A stretch of DNA of 47,923 bases from Lachnospiraceae bacterium (GCA_017395635.1 JAFQOE010000034.1:1-47923); one strand, 5' to 3'; numbered from the stretch's first letter, positions 9,490 to 18,044 are shown. Numbers and translations: made by a program. Notes: generated by a model not told the origin, from the letters alone.

Positions 9490-10179
9490 ATGGGATTATT
9501 TGATAAGTTTAAAAAGAAAAAGATAGAAATGACTGATGAAGAGGAAATGTATTTTTACACGGAACAAGAAATCAATGAATACGAATGTTATATTCAGGAG
9601 AATTTTGGTGAGTATAAAGAGGTTTTGCATGAGATAGTTTCACCGGATATACATTTGGATATTATTCTGGTTCCACCTACTGACGAGGACCCATATTATA
9701 AGCTGGTTACTATGGGAATGGGTGCATATGCCATGAATATTCCGGAGGAATTGAAAGGTAACGATTTGGAATATGCGGAATTGGTACTATATTTACCGAA
9801 GAGTTGGAATATCAAATCTTCGGATGAAAAGGACTATTGGCCGATTCGTTATCAGAAGATATTGGGAAGATTGCCGTTGGAATTGAATACGTGGTTAGGG
9901 TTTGGTCATACGATTCACGGAAATGAAGATATGGCTCCGTTTGCAGAGAATACAGAATTGAACAGTTTTGTGTTGCTGAATGCATGTAATTTGATGTACG
10001 AATCATTGGATTTGAAACTGAGTTCCGGTAAGAAGATTAACTTCTATCAAATGTTTCCACTCTATCAGGAAGAACTGGACTACAAGCTGGAGAATGGGTT
10101 AGATGCATTGCTTGATTTGTTTGAAGAGGATGATTTGCTGCCGGTATTGAATATTAAGAGAAAGAATTATTGTAAGTAG
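9490..10179 (+). CDS. Suppressor-of-fused (SUFU) domain protein
   Basis: The 229-residue soluble protein opens with a charged lysine/glutamate-rich segment. It then shows the SUFU-domain pattern: HEIVSPDIHLDIILVPPT (about 47-64), LVTMGMGAYAMNIPEE (about 72-87), ELVLYLPKSWNI, and a WLGFGHTIHG segment (about 135-144). In bacteria these proteins are widespread, often in toxin-immunity or polymorphic-toxin contexts, and mostly uncharacterised. Here it sits between an LCM-type methyltransferase and a CopZ-like chaperone. I infer membership in the same transcription unit, not a copper function. ATG 9490 follows AGGAGTGCG. Confidence 0.8.
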   Translation: MGLFDKFKKKKIEMTDEEEMYFYTEQEINEYECYIQENFGEYKEVLHEIVSPDIHLDIILVPPTDEDPYYKLVTMGMGAYAMNIPEELKGNDLEYAELVLYLPKSWNIKSSDEKDYWPIRYQKILGRLPLELNTWLGFGHTIHGNEDMAPFAENTELNSFVLLNACNLMYESLDLKLSSGKKINFYQMFPLYQEELDYKLENGLDALLDLFEEDDLLPVLNIKRKNYCK

Positions 10180-10219
10180 GAAAGTTGATGTGGAAGATTG
10201 TAATAAGGAGGATTTTGTA

Positions 10220-10411
10220 ATGATGACAATGAAAGTAGAAGGCATGATGTGTGAGGGATGCGTGAAGAGAGTAGTGGAAGGATTGAAGGAAGCGGGAATT
10301 ATAGCAGAGGTTTCTTTGGAGAATAAGACGGTTTCTTTTGAGGGCGATGAGAGCGTTGTGAAAAAAGCTACTTCTGAGATCGAAGATTTAGGGTTTGAAG
10401 TTGTGAAATAA
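10220..10411 (+). CDS. copZ: Heavy-metal-associated domain copper chaperone (CopZ-like)
   Basis: The 63-residue ferredoxin-like HMA protein carries the metal-binding motif MMCEGC (C11, C14). In this family it delivers Cu(I) to CopA or to a copper-sensing repressor in the cytosol. AGGAGG at 10206-10211 places the start at ATG 10220; an upstream GTG at 10190 is in frame but has no comparable site. It lies 40 nt after the SUFU-domain gene and 1.6 kb after copA. No CsoR or CopY repressor gene is visible in the window. Confidence 0.88.
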   Translation: MMTMKVEGMMCEGCVKRVVEGLKEAGIIAEVSLENKTVSFEGDESVVKKATSEIEDLGFEVVK

Positions 10412-10486
10412 TAGGTGTAGATTAAAATGGAAGATTACGCTGTTTTTGTTATGCTGGGCATTGGTTCGAAGTTGTAAAAGGAATTA

Positions 10487-10585
10487 CTTGCGTTTCCTTG
10501 TTTTCTCTTGTATCATAAAAGTGTGCTTGTTCATACGCGGAGAGGAGAAAGGAGGATTATGAGGTTACGCAAGCACAAGCCATAA
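10487..10585 (+). promoter_or_regulatory. Possible attenuator leader with 8-codon ORF upstream of the Rpn gene
   Basis: A perfect AGGAGG precedes ATG 10559, which opens the tiny ORF MRLRKHKP (10559-10585). GTGCTTG (10523-10529) is complementary to CAAGCAC (10570-10576) and would loop out that RBS and start. CTTGCGT (10487-10493) is complementary to ACGCAAG (10567-10573). The two pairings share bases and are mutually exclusive. This is the layout of a leader-peptide switch, inferred only from pairing. Confidence 0.35.
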
Positions 10586-10643
10586 TGTTCTCTGATTACA
10601 AAGTGTTAGTTGATGACAATTTATGAAGATTGGAGAATGGTTT

Positions 10644-11690
10644 ATGGGAAAAAGATTTAAGGATAAGAGAATAAAGTTTCGAACAGGATTAAGTAAGGAA
10701 TTAAAAGGAAAGATTCGATATCGTTTGACAAATGACTATATGTTTCGGGCAGTCATGCAAAAGAATAAAAACGTTTTGAAACATTTAATCTGTGCATTGC
10801 TTGAGATACCATTAGAACAGGTCATAGAACTAACGATTGAGAATCCGATAGAATTGGGAAAGGCGATTGACAGAAAAACCTGCATACTAGATATTAAAGT
10901 CTTGTTGAATAATAATCAGTACATTAATATTGAAATGCAAGTGTCAAAGCAGGAATATTGGAAAGAACGTTCCTTGTCCTATTTGTGTAGAACATATGAT
11001 AATTTGGATTCTGGTGAAGAATATGACAAGGTAATACCAGCTATACAAATTAGTATTTTGGATTTTGACTTGTTTGAGAACGTGGAAGAGTTGTTGTCAA
11101 AATATTATTTGATGAATGTAAATCCGGAATATCGTAATTTCTACGCGAATGATTTTGCTATATATGTTTTGAATTTGCATCAAATATATAATGATAAAGT
11201 AATTAGAAAAGAGAAAGATACAGACCTTTATCAGTGGGCAAGGTTGTTTAAAGCTGAAAGTTGGGAGGAAATCCGTATGTTAGCAGAACAAAACGAAGTA
11301 TTCGATGAATGTGCCACTACATTGGCACAACTGACAGAAGATGAGAAGATTCGTATGCAATGTGAAGCACGGAATGACTATATTGCAAGGCAAAAAGGAT
11401 TGGAGAAACGTATTCATCAAAAAGTAGTCAGTGAAATTACACAAGAGGTGACACAACGAGTAACACAAGAGGTGACACAACAAGTGACACAACAAGTGAC
11501 ACAACAAGTGACACAACAAGTGACGCAACAAGTGACGCAACAAGTGACGCAACAAGTGACGCAACAAGTTAGCATTGGTATTGCCCGTAGTCTTTTAGAT
11601 GTGTTGGATGTGCAGATTATATCTGAGAAGACGGGATTATCGGTGGAACAGGTTGAACAATTGAGGGAAAGAAATGCTATGAAGGGATAG
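10644..11690 (+). CDS. Rpn family / PD-(D/E)XK nuclease family protein with C-terminal VTQQ repeats
   Basis: This 348-residue protein (355 if ATG 10623 is used) belongs to the Rpn/transposase-like PD-(D/E)XK group. It has the LTNDYMFRAVM opening, a putative catalytic core DIKVLLNNNQYINIEMQ (Asp then ExQ), and the ERSLSYLCRTYDNL helix. Family members promote RecA-independent recombination or cleave DNA, and some act in phage defence. At about residues 265-308 an array of eleven 4-residue repeats (mostly VTQQ) forms a predicted coiled or helical linker. The last ~35 residues (SLLDVLDVQIISEKTGLSVE) are the usual C-terminal helix-turn segment. GGAGA 8 nt upstream supports ATG 10644. Confidence 0.85.
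   Translation: MGKRFKDKRIKFRTGLSKELKGKIRYRLTNDYMFRAVMQKNKNVLKHLICALLEIPLEQVIELTIENPIELGKAIDRKTCILDIKVLLNNNQYINIEMQVSKQEYWKERSLSYLCRTYDNLDSGEEYDKVIPAIQISILDFDLFENVEELLSKYYLMNVNPEYRNFYANDFAIYVLNLHQIYNDKVIRKEKDTDLYQWARLFKAESWEEIRMLAEQNEVFDECATTLAQLTEDEKIRMQCEARNDYIARQKGLEKRIHQKVVSEITQEVTQRVTQEVTQQVTQQVTQQVTQQVTQQVTQQVTQQVTQQVSIGIARSLLDVLDVQIISEKTGLSVEQVEQLRERNAMKG
11436..11567 (+). repeat. 12-bp in-frame tandem repeat, 11 units
   Basis: Eleven consecutive 12-nt units encode (I/V)TQ(E/R/Q). The first three are diverged. Then four copies of GTGACACAACAA (11472-11519) are followed by four copies of GTGACGCAACAA (11520-11567). The block-wise A/G split points to recent duplication by slippage or unequal exchange. 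Confidence 0.92.
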
Positions 11691-11697
11691 CAAAAGC

Positions 11698-11740
11698 AAG
11701 AAGGAAATCGTATGAATTATATGATTTCCTTCTTTGTCTT
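11698..11740. terminator. Bidirectional terminator between convergent Rpn and cls genes
   Basis: AAGAAGGAAATC (11698-11709) pairs with GATTTCCTTCTT (11723-11734) as a 12-bp stem. T-rich sequence follows on the plus strand and A-rich sequence precedes it, so it can serve both converging genes. Confidence 0.8.
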
Positions 11741-13319
11741 ATAATAATGGTGCATATAATCGTAATACGCTTTGCCATAGACGATATGGTTTGTTTAGTT
11801 GCATACAGGATTCGTAGGTTATTTCTTTTGAAACAGAGATGGATTCCGTGATGTCCTCTTTGATTTCACTTATTTCTTTACAGTGATAAAGGAAAGCTGC
11901 ACATTCAAAATGCAGGTATAAACTACGGTAATCGAGATTGATAGAACCAACGACTGCATAATTGTCATCAACAATCATCATTTTGGAATGGATGAATCCC
12001 GGAGTATATTCGTATATTTTCACCCCGGCTTTGGTCAAAGGTTCATAAAAGGAGCGAGTCATCATAAATACTGCACTCTTGTCTGGAACACCAGGTGTAA
12101 TAATTCGTACATCCACACCGCTTTGGGCTGCTAATGTCAGCGCAGTTATCATCTCGTTATCTATAATCAGATAAGGTGTAGTGATGTAGATATATTGGGT
12201 GGCACGGTGAATCATATTAAGATATACATTTTCTGCCACGATTTCGGAAAAAAGTGGGTTGTCCGCATAGGGCTGAACGAATCCATCAGCACCGTTTTGG
12301 CAATCAGTTGGAAAGTCGCAAGGGTTTACGTGATATTTTTCGTAATCTACTGGGGAACCGGAAACGTGTTGCCAAAATTGTAGGAACATAACGGTAAAGT
12401 TCCAAGTTGCTTCTCCTTTTAACATAATGCCGGAATCTTTCCAGTAACCATTTAATTTCTGGCGCTGATTGATGTATTCATCTGCGAGATTAATACCACC
12501 GGTAAAGGAGGTGTGTCCGTCGATTACAGTGATTTTCCTATGATCTCGATTGTTTAATCGCAAGGAAAGGGTTGGACTAAATGGGTTGAAGCAGTAGCAC
12601 TCGATACCGTATGATTGTAATTCTTCGTAGTAATTGGGTGGGAGAGTGCGGATGCTTCCCATATCATCATATATAATTTTAACGTCTACGCCTTCTTGTA
12701 CCTTCTTTTTTAATATGTCTAGAATACTGTTCCAGAGAATTCCGTTATGGATGATGAAGTATTCCATAAAGATGAATTTTTCGGCTTTTTCCAATTCTTT
12801 TAAGAGAGTGATAGATAGTTCCTCTCCGGTGCTGAAGTATTTTACAGAGGTATTGTTATATACAGGATATTTTGCAAGATTGTAGATGTATTTTGCTTGA
12901 GGAACAGCATGTTTGCTAATCTCCTTAATTTCATTTATTACATTGTTATCTTGAGAAAGATGTGTTTTAGATTCTTCTACGGCAGCTCGAATGCTCTTTC
13001 GGAATTTGTAGCGAGTGTCGTTGATAGATAGGATGAGATAAAGCAATCCACCAAATATGGGAATCATTAAAATAGTAATACACCATGCCAGTTTGTAGGC
13101 AGGATTGATAGGTTTGTTTACAAGATAGATAACTATAAGCATGCTAATGGCAGAAAAAAGGGTTTGTATCTGGAAATAATGTTCGTGAAGCTGTAGGGAG
13201 ACGAAAACAATAAATGCTAATTGGACAATAAGCAAGATAGCAACCCATAGAACTTTTTCTATAAATAGTGTATAATCGCCACGTTTTCTTTCTTTGTCAA
13301 TTACGTTTTTTGGGGACAT
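11739..13319 (-). CDS. cls: Cardiolipin synthase (phospholipase D superfamily)
   Basis: This membrane enzyme condenses two phosphatidylglycerols to cardiolipin. The 526-residue product begins with two N-terminal membrane helices (about 20-45 and 55-97). Its two HKD motifs are H260-K262-D267 (HRKITVIDG) and H444-K446-D451 (HSKMMIVDD), each followed by the expected G-GxNL / GSINL segment. The length fits the family (about 480-530). The ATG is preceded on the minus strand by AGGAGG. It is transcribed leftwards, against the flanking Rpn gene, and its promoter region holds the double palindrome at 13381-13443. Confidence 0.93.
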   Translation of the reverse strand: MSPKNVIDKERKRGDYTLFIEKVLWVAILLIVQLAFIVFVSLQLHEHYFQIQTLFSAISMLIVIYLVNKPINPAYKLAWCITILMIPIFGGLLYLILSINDTRYKFRKSIRAAVEESKTHLSQDNNVINEIKEISKHAVPQAKYIYNLAKYPVYNNTSVKYFSTGEELSITLLKELEKAEKFIFMEYFIIHNGILWNSILDILKKKVQEGVDVKIIYDDMGSIRTLPPNYYEELQSYGIECYCFNPFSPTLSLRLNNRDHRKITVIDGHTSFTGGINLADEYINQRQKLNGYWKDSGIMLKGEATWNFTVMFLQFWQHVSGSPVDYEKYHVNPCDFPTDCQNGADGFVQPYADNPLFSEIVAENVYLNMIHRATQYIYITTPYLIIDNEMITALTLAAQSGVDVRIITPGVPDKSAVFMMTRSFYEPLTKAGVKIYEYTPGFIHSKMMIVDDNYAVVGSINLDYRSLYLHFECAAFLYHCKEISEIKEDITESISVSKEITYESCMQLNKPYRLWQSVLRLYAPLL

Positions 13320-13380
13320 ATCGCAACCTCCTATTTATATAATGTGTATTTTTGGAACAAGATATTTATAAAGTATGTAA

Positions 13381-13443
13381 AAGTAAAAACGTTTTTATAT
13401 CTATAGAAACAATAGTGTTTCATCAAATAAAAACGTTTTACTT
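13381..13443. promoter_or_regulatory. Pair of inverted TAAAAACGTTTT palindromes upstream of cls
   Basis: AAGTAAAAACGTTTTTAT (13381-13398) and ATAAAAACGTTTTACTT (13427-13443) are inverted copies of each other with one T missing. Each is itself a palindrome around a central CG. Between them GAAAC/GTTTC adds a small stem. The region may be a paired operator (LacI/CcpA-family sites are CG-centred palindromes) or the leftward terminator of the 13533-14396 methyltransferase. Confidence 0.5.
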
Positions 13444-13532
13444 GTATTTTTGTATATTCACTTCGCTTCGGTAAAATCCTGTGCCTCGTTGCAGGGTGCG
13501 TAAAGTGCTTTTGCAGTTATCTGTATCCTATA

Positions 13533-14396
13533 TTAGTTTTTCTGCCATCTTCCTGCTGCCCCACAAGGGAGAACCAATTCGTTGTCGGAAACCGGAAGAC
13601 CGATTTCGTCAGATATAACCTGGCCGCCGTGCTTACTTACTACTTCGGTAGAAATGAGATAGGTGAGAACAGCAGGTGCTAAACCGGTGGTGTAAGAGTT
13701 TACAAGGAAGAATAAAGGATCATCGCTCAATAATTGCTGGCATAATGCAATAAATGGATGAATCTTTTCTTCGATTTTCCAGATTTCGCCCTTAGGTCCT
13801 CGACCATAGGAAGGTGGATCCATGATGATTGCGTCGTAATGGTTGCCACGACGTATTTCGCGTTCGACGAATTTCACACAGTCATCTACAATCCAGCGGA
13901 TTGGTGCATCGGCAAGTCCGGATGCTGCGACATTTTCTTTTGCCCAAGTTACCATGCCCTTAGAAGCATCCACGTGGGTGACGCTTGCACCGGCTTTGGC
14001 GGCAGCACAAGTTGCCCCACCGGTATAAGCAAATAGGTTTAATACCTTGATTGGGCGGTTTGCGTTCTTGATTAAATCAGAAAACCAATCCCAATTAGTA
14101 GCTTGTTCAGGGAATAATCCGGTGTGTTTGAAACTAAAGGGTTTCAAATGGAAGGTTAAATCCTTGTAATGAATTGCCCATTGTTCCGGCAAATCAAAGA
14201 ATTCCCATTCGCCACCACCTTTCTTACTTCTGTGATAATGTGCATTTAGATTTTTCCATGCCGGGTTCTTTTTTGGAGTGTCCCAAAGAACCTGTGGGTC
14301 CGGACGAAGGAGAATATATTGTCCCCAACGTTCTAGCTTCTCTCCGTTTGATGTATCAATTACTTCATAATCTTTCCAATTTTCTGCTATCCACAT
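13533..14396 (-). CDS. Class I SAM-dependent rRNA methyltransferase, RlmI/RlmK-like
   Basis: The 287-residue protein has the COG1092-type core. A SAM-binding NLFAYTGGATCAAAKAGA-like stretch (about 155-170) precedes an acidic VTHVDASKGM motif II, and the base-flipping motif is DPPSYGRGP (about 190-198). Such enzymes make m5C or m2G in large-subunit rRNA. It lacks the N-terminal PUA domain of RlmI, so the exact target is open. On the minus strand GCGAGG lies 9 nt before ATG 14396, which I prefer to ATG 14423 (no clear site). It is divergent from the next rightward gene. Confidence 0.82.
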   Translation of the reverse strand: MWIAENWKDYEVIDTSNGEKLERWGQYILLRPDPQVLWDTPKKNPAWKNLNAHYHRSKKGGGEWEFFDLPEQWAIHYKDLTFHLKPFSFKHTGLFPEQATNWDWFSDLIKNANRPIKVLNLFAYTGGATCAAAKAGASVTHVDASKGMVTWAKENVAASGLADAPIRWIVDDCVKFVEREIRRGNHYDAIIMDPPSYGRGPKGEIWKIEEKIHPFIALCQQLLSDDPLFFLVNSYTTGLAPAVLTYLISTEVVSKHGGQVISDEIGLPVSDNELVLPCGAAGRWQKN

Positions 14397-14594
14397 ATGA
14401 GTTTTCCTCGCTTTTATAGTCAATCATTTATGGTCTTATTATATATAGCACGTCCGTTTTCGTCAAACGGTGTTTGAGGAAATGTGGAAGATGAAGTTAA
14501 TTTGGTTATAATTAAAAATCTTGGTATGAACCGGTTGAATAGTGCTTGATATTTTCTTGTGTAAATAACGCTGACGATATATAATTGATTGTAG

Positions 14595-14684
14595 TATTGG
14601 AAGAAGTCAAAGGCTTCCTATAAAGAAGAGTCTTTTAGAACAGAAAAAGAGGCTTTTGAGTGGATTGAAAAAATATTAGGTTAA
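14595..14684 (+). pseudogene. Remnant of a gene 3' end (29 codons, no start)
   Basis: An open stretch from after an in-frame TAG to TAA 14682-14684 reads like the tail of a real protein: the last residues are FRTEKEAFEWIEKILG. It has no start codon or RBS. It lies in the otherwise empty 300-bp divergent gap 14397-14697, which is AT-rich and holds no other ORF I can support. I read it as a decayed gene fragment. Confidence 0.4.
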
Positions 14685-14697
14685 AATAGGTAAATAT

Positions 14698-15942
14698 ATG
14701 TTAGATATGATAGAAAGAAAGCAAATTGAAGAGATATTAGAAAAAGAACCGAATAAAGTAGTGTTGAGTAATCTTTCGGATAAGTCACATTTATATAAGA
14801 AGACTGTTGTTCAAAAAATAGCGTTGAAGGGCAGGATGGTATATCAGATAGAGCGTTTTACAGATAAGCAGGCGTTTCACGAAAATGTGGAATTGAATCA
14901 GTTGTCTGATGTGATTCTTGGATGTTTTCCTTCTATATATAAGCAAATGAATATATTCGGTGAAAATGAGCAATATGATTTCAAAGTGACCAAGAAAGGA
15001 AAACTTCTTGCGAATGTACATGGTGTGGTTGCGAAGAATGCTTCTGGAGAAAGGATGGCGGATGGGTCTACGGAGCAGAAGTCTACACTGAAAGAAAGTA
15101 AGCGAATTACAATAGAAGGAACACCGCTTCCGTCTCATAACCGTAAAAAGAATTATTTATTACAAGAGGGAACGGTAATCCCACCTTTGGTAGACCTTGG
15201 GGTATTTACAAAAGAGGGAAAAGTGGTTCGTACTATGTATGATAAGTACAAACAGATAAATCGCTTTTTGGAACTGGTGGAAGATGTAGTGAAGGATTAT
15301 CCGAATAAAGATATGCATATTATTGATTTTGGATGTGGCAAGTCTTATCTCACATTTATTCTATATTACTACTTAGTAGAGATAAAAGGCTACCGGGTGC
15401 ATATGACCGGATTGGACTTGAAAGAGGATGTGATTCGTAAGTGTAATGAGACGGCAAAGAAGTACCGCTATGATAATTTGCGTTTTGAAGTGGGAGATGT
15501 TAATGGTTACAAGACGGATGAACCGATTGATATGGTGGTTACTTTACATGCATGTGACACAGCGACAGATTATGCACTTTATAATGCGATACAGTGGAAT
15601 GCAGGCATTATATTGTCTGTACCATGCTGCCAGCATGAAGTAAACGCGCAGGTGCATAGTGATGATTTGTCTTTGTTTACGAAGTACGGCATTGTGAAAG
15701 AAAGAATGTCTGCGCTGATGACGGATGCAATCCGAGCAAATGTGCTGGAGTATTGTGGATATAAGACGCAGCTTTTAGAGTTTATTGATATTGCACATTC
15801 GCCAAAGAATATCTTGATTCGTGCGGTGAAGGGAAATGTTTCTGAGGCAAAACGGAAAAAGGCATTGGTGGAAGTGGAGAAGCTTTGTTGGGAGTTTCAT
15901 ATTGAGCAGACTTTGGCTAAGTTGATGTTGGCGTCATTTTAG
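14698..15942 (+). CDS. Class I SAM-dependent methyltransferase (Methyltransf_32-type)
   Basis: The 414-residue protein has an N-terminal domain of about 190 residues, and then a SAM-binding domain. The latter has IIDFGCGKSYLTFIL (about 210-224), a GLDLKEDVI motif II, the VVTLHACDTATDYAL block and a VPCCQHE motif. This HACDTATD / PCCQHE combination is characteristic of bacterial relatives of the GSTCD/METTL25-like family. The substrate is unknown, probably RNA or protein. The start region has only a weak site (TAGGTAAAT), and ATG 14707 is an alternative. It is followed by decayed sequence, not an operon partner. Confidence 0.82.
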   Translation: MLDMIERKQIEEILEKEPNKVVLSNLSDKSHLYKKTVVQKIALKGRMVYQIERFTDKQAFHENVELNQLSDVILGCFPSIYKQMNIFGENEQYDFKVTKKGKLLANVHGVVAKNASGERMADGSTEQKSTLKESKRITIEGTPLPSHNRKKNYLLQEGTVIPPLVDLGVFTKEGKVVRTMYDKYKQINRFLELVEDVVKDYPNKDMHIIDFGCGKSYLTFILYYYLVEIKGYRVHMTGLDLKEDVIRKCNETAKKYRYDNLRFEVGDVNGYKTDEPIDMVVTLHACDTATDYALYNAIQWNAGIILSVPCCQHEVNAQVHSDDLSLFTKYGIVKERMSALMTDAIRANVLEYCGYKTQLLEFIDIAHSPKNILIRAVKGNVSEAKRKKALVEVEKLCWEFHIEQTLAKLMLASF

Positions 15943-16081
15943 ATATTGTGAAGGTTTCGGTGATAGAAGGGAGAACTGTTTAGGATGAATGGACAAGATG
16001 AAATCCGTTCGAAGGAAGACATATCTTAATACAGTGGGTATATCATGATGGGTTTGAGTCTTTCTTTTCCTGTTGTTAAAA

Positions 16082-16369
16082 ATGACATTTTCTTTCTCGT
16101 TGAGTTTTCTTGAGATGTTGGGGGTTGTTTTGTATTTGATAGATATGATAAAGGTTAGTAAAGATGCGTGTATTACTAAACGTGTTAGTTTGATTGTCTG
16201 GTGGATTCTTTTTAAACCATTATATTTTAATCGTAGAGCTACTCTGTTAAAAGATAAAGGTGCGGAAATTAGAAGTGTTTTATTTGGATGTATTTATACT
16301 GTAGCTTGGATGTGGTATTTGATAAAATTACTAGAAATTCTTGTGAGGAATTTTGCATGTTGTGGGTAA
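16082..16369 (+). CDS. Small putative membrane protein, possibly a gene fragment
   Basis: The 95-residue ORF has two hydrophobic helices (about 5-25 and 72-92). A LIVWWILFKPLYFNRRA segment between them resembles the C-terminal membrane domain of unassigned Firmicutes proteins. No ribosome binding site is seen before ATG 16082. A 14-codon ORF with a good RBS (ATG 15985) lies just upstream, so this may be a frameshifted or N-truncated remnant. I do not recognise a function. Confidence 0.35.
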   Translation: MTFSFSLSFLEMLGVVLYLIDMIKVSKDACITKRVSLIVWWILFKPLYFNRRATLLKDKGAEIRSVLFGCIYTVAWMWYLIKLLEILVRNFACCG

Positions 16370-16580
16370 AATTATATGTGCAAAGATAACAGCAAAAGGG
16401 TTGTAGATGAGTCAAGCACGCACCTCGCCTACTCTTCGTTTCGGTTCGGTCGTGGCTGTCGCCACATGATTATCCAAACACAAGAACTTGTATGTGAGCA
16501 AGCTCCCCTACAAATCCTTGAATTGGATAATCGCTTGGCTCGTAGATTGCACGCAAAAAAATACAATTTCTTATAAAAAA
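16370..16580. other. Non-coding gap with palindromic, GC-richer sequence before the S10 leader
   Basis: No ORF here has a supported start. The stretch holds GTGGC TGTC GCCAC (16451-16464) and the 9-bp inverted repeat ATTATCCAA / TTGGATAAT, which begins near 16469 and closes near 16531. The base composition differs from the AT-rich flanks. It resembles another palindromic intergenic element, unrelated in sequence to the 1621-1921 array. Confidence 0.45.
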
Positions 16581-16853
16581 GTCTTGCATTCCCATAAACT
16601 GTATGTTATTCTTACTCTTGCTGTGACATTGATAGTGTTGAAGCGTGAGGTTGCTACCGAAATGGTAGGTTTTCCGTGGAGCGAATGTCAAGTTAAGAAA
16701 CTGACGGCAAGTCACTGTACGAATAACCATCCGGAGAGCGGAGATGACGTGTAGAAAGTTGTGAAATGCTTCAATTCATGACACACACGGGAGAGTGTAC
16801 AGTCACCACTTGTCGTACGAAACATTAAGTGCGAAAAGGAGGCGGCTTTTTTT
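16581..16853 (+). promoter_or_regulatory. Leader of the S10 ribosomal operon, probably structured
   Basis: About 270 nt of non-coding, hairpin-rich sequence precedes rpsJ. A possible -35 (TTGCAT, 16584-16589) sits at the left end with a poor -10. CTACC/GGTAG (16654-16668) forms a local hairpin. ACTGTAC (16714-16720) pairs with GTACAGT (16797-16803) over a long range. In many bacteria the S10 leader binds L4 for feedback control; that role here is inferred from position. Confidence 0.5.
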
Positions 16854-17171
16854 ATGGCAAATCAGGTAATGAGAATTACACTTAAGGCTTATGATCACAA
16901 ATTAATCGATCAGGCTGCAGCAAACATCATTGATACTGTTAAGAAGACAGGTGCAAAGGTTTCAGGTCCTGTACCAATGCCTACTAAGATTGAAAGAGTA
17001 ACAATTCTTAGAGCGGTTCATAAGTACAAAGATTCTAGAGAGCAGTTTGAGCAGAGAACTCACAAGAGATTAATCGACGTGATTCAGCCAACTCAGAAGA
17101 CTATCGACGCATTACAGAAGTTAGATATGTCAGCTGGTGTTTACATCGATGTTAAGATGAAAACAAAATAA
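16854..17171 (+). CDS. rpsJ: 30S ribosomal protein S10
   Basis: This is the first gene of the S10 cluster. The 105-residue product has the typical opening [19 protein letters not shown] and ends in VYIDVKMK. S10 contacts tRNA near the A site on the 30S head and also serves as NusE in antitermination. AGGAGG lies 11 nt upstream of ATG 16854. A 164-nt spacer follows before rplC, carrying small hairpins GACTC AAG GAGTC and ATTGC TAAG GCAAT, an unusually long gap for this cluster. Confidence 0.98.
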   Translation: MANQVMRITLKAYDHKLIDQAAANIIDTVKKTGAKVSGPVPMPTKIERVTILRAVHKYKDSREQFEQRTHKRLIDVIQPTQKTIDALQKLDMSAGVYIDVKMKTK

Positions 17172-17335
17172 TTCGCGAAAGTATCTATATAATAAGGAAC
17201 AATCGCAACGTGGTAAAGGCCACACAAAGTAATTTATTAAAAGTGAATACAGTAAAACCTAAAAGACTCAAGGAGTCAGATTTAGAATGATTGCTAAGGC
17301 AATCCGCTGTAAATTAATTAGGAGGAAAGTTTAAA

Positions 17336-18022
17336 ATGAAGAAAGCAATTTTAGCTACAAAAGTCGGAATGACACAGATCTTCAATGAAGATGGCGTTTT
17401 GACACCTGTAACAGTATTACAGGCAGGACCTTGTGTAGTGACACAGGTTAAGACAGTTGAAAACGATGGATATGAAGCAATCCAGGTTGGATACGGTGAG
17501 AAGAAGGAAAAGGTAACAACAAAGGACGTTTCAGGCAAGAAAGTTATCAGAAATCCACATGGTGCTGGTAAAGCAGAGGTTGGACATTTTAAGAAGGCAA
17601 ACACAACCCCTAAGCAGTTTGTAAGAGAGTTTAGAGTTGAGAACGCTTCAGAGTACGTTGCTGGTGAGAGCGTTATTAAGGCAGATATCTTCGCTGAGGG
17701 CGATAAGATTGATGTTACTGCTAAGTCAAAGGGTAAGGGATTTGCAAGTGCGATTAAGCGTCATGGCTTACACACAGGTCCAAAGACTCACGGTTCTAAA
17801 TACCATCGTCATGCAGGTTCTAACGGAGCTTGTTCTGACCCAGGTAAGGTATTCAAGGGTAAGAAGATGGCAGGACATATGGGTGCTTGCAGAGTTACCG
17901 TTCAGAACTTAGAGATCGTTAAAATAGATGCAGAGAATGACGTAATCTTGGTTAAGGGTTCTGTACCAGGACCTAAGAAGTCATTAGTTATGATTAAAGA
18001 AACCGTTAAGTGCGGTAAGTAA
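17336..18022 (+). CDS. rplC: 50S ribosomal protein L3
   Basis: The 228-residue product begins [16 protein letters not shown] and has the conserved central [15 protein letters not shown] loop followed by the [19 protein letters not shown] segment, which reaches the peptidyl-transferase centre. L3 is a primary assembly protein of the 50S subunit. It has a strong AGGAGG upstream of ATG 17336 and is followed by rplD after 22 nt. Confidence 0.98.
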   Translation: MKKAILATKVGMTQIFNEDGVLTPVTVLQAGPCVVTQVKTVENDGYEAIQVGYGEKKEKVTTKDVSGKKVIRNPHGAGKAEVGHFKKANTTPKQFVREFRVENASEYVAGESVIKADIFAEGDKIDVTAKSKGKGFASAIKRHGLHTGPKTHGSKYHRHAGSNGACSDPGKVFKGKKMAGHMGACRVTVQNLEIVKIDAENDVILVKGSVPGPKKSLVMIKETVKCGK

Positions 18023-18044
18023 TCTTTAGGAAGGAGGAATAACA

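Noticed and set aside
11436..11567. CRISPR-like array
   Set aside because: Units are 12 bp, contiguous and in frame within a coding gene, with no spacers.
16376..16754. Short plus-strand ORFs of about 66 and 88 codons before rpsJ
   Set aside because: No ribosome binding sites, unnatural composition and overlap with palindromic leader sequence.
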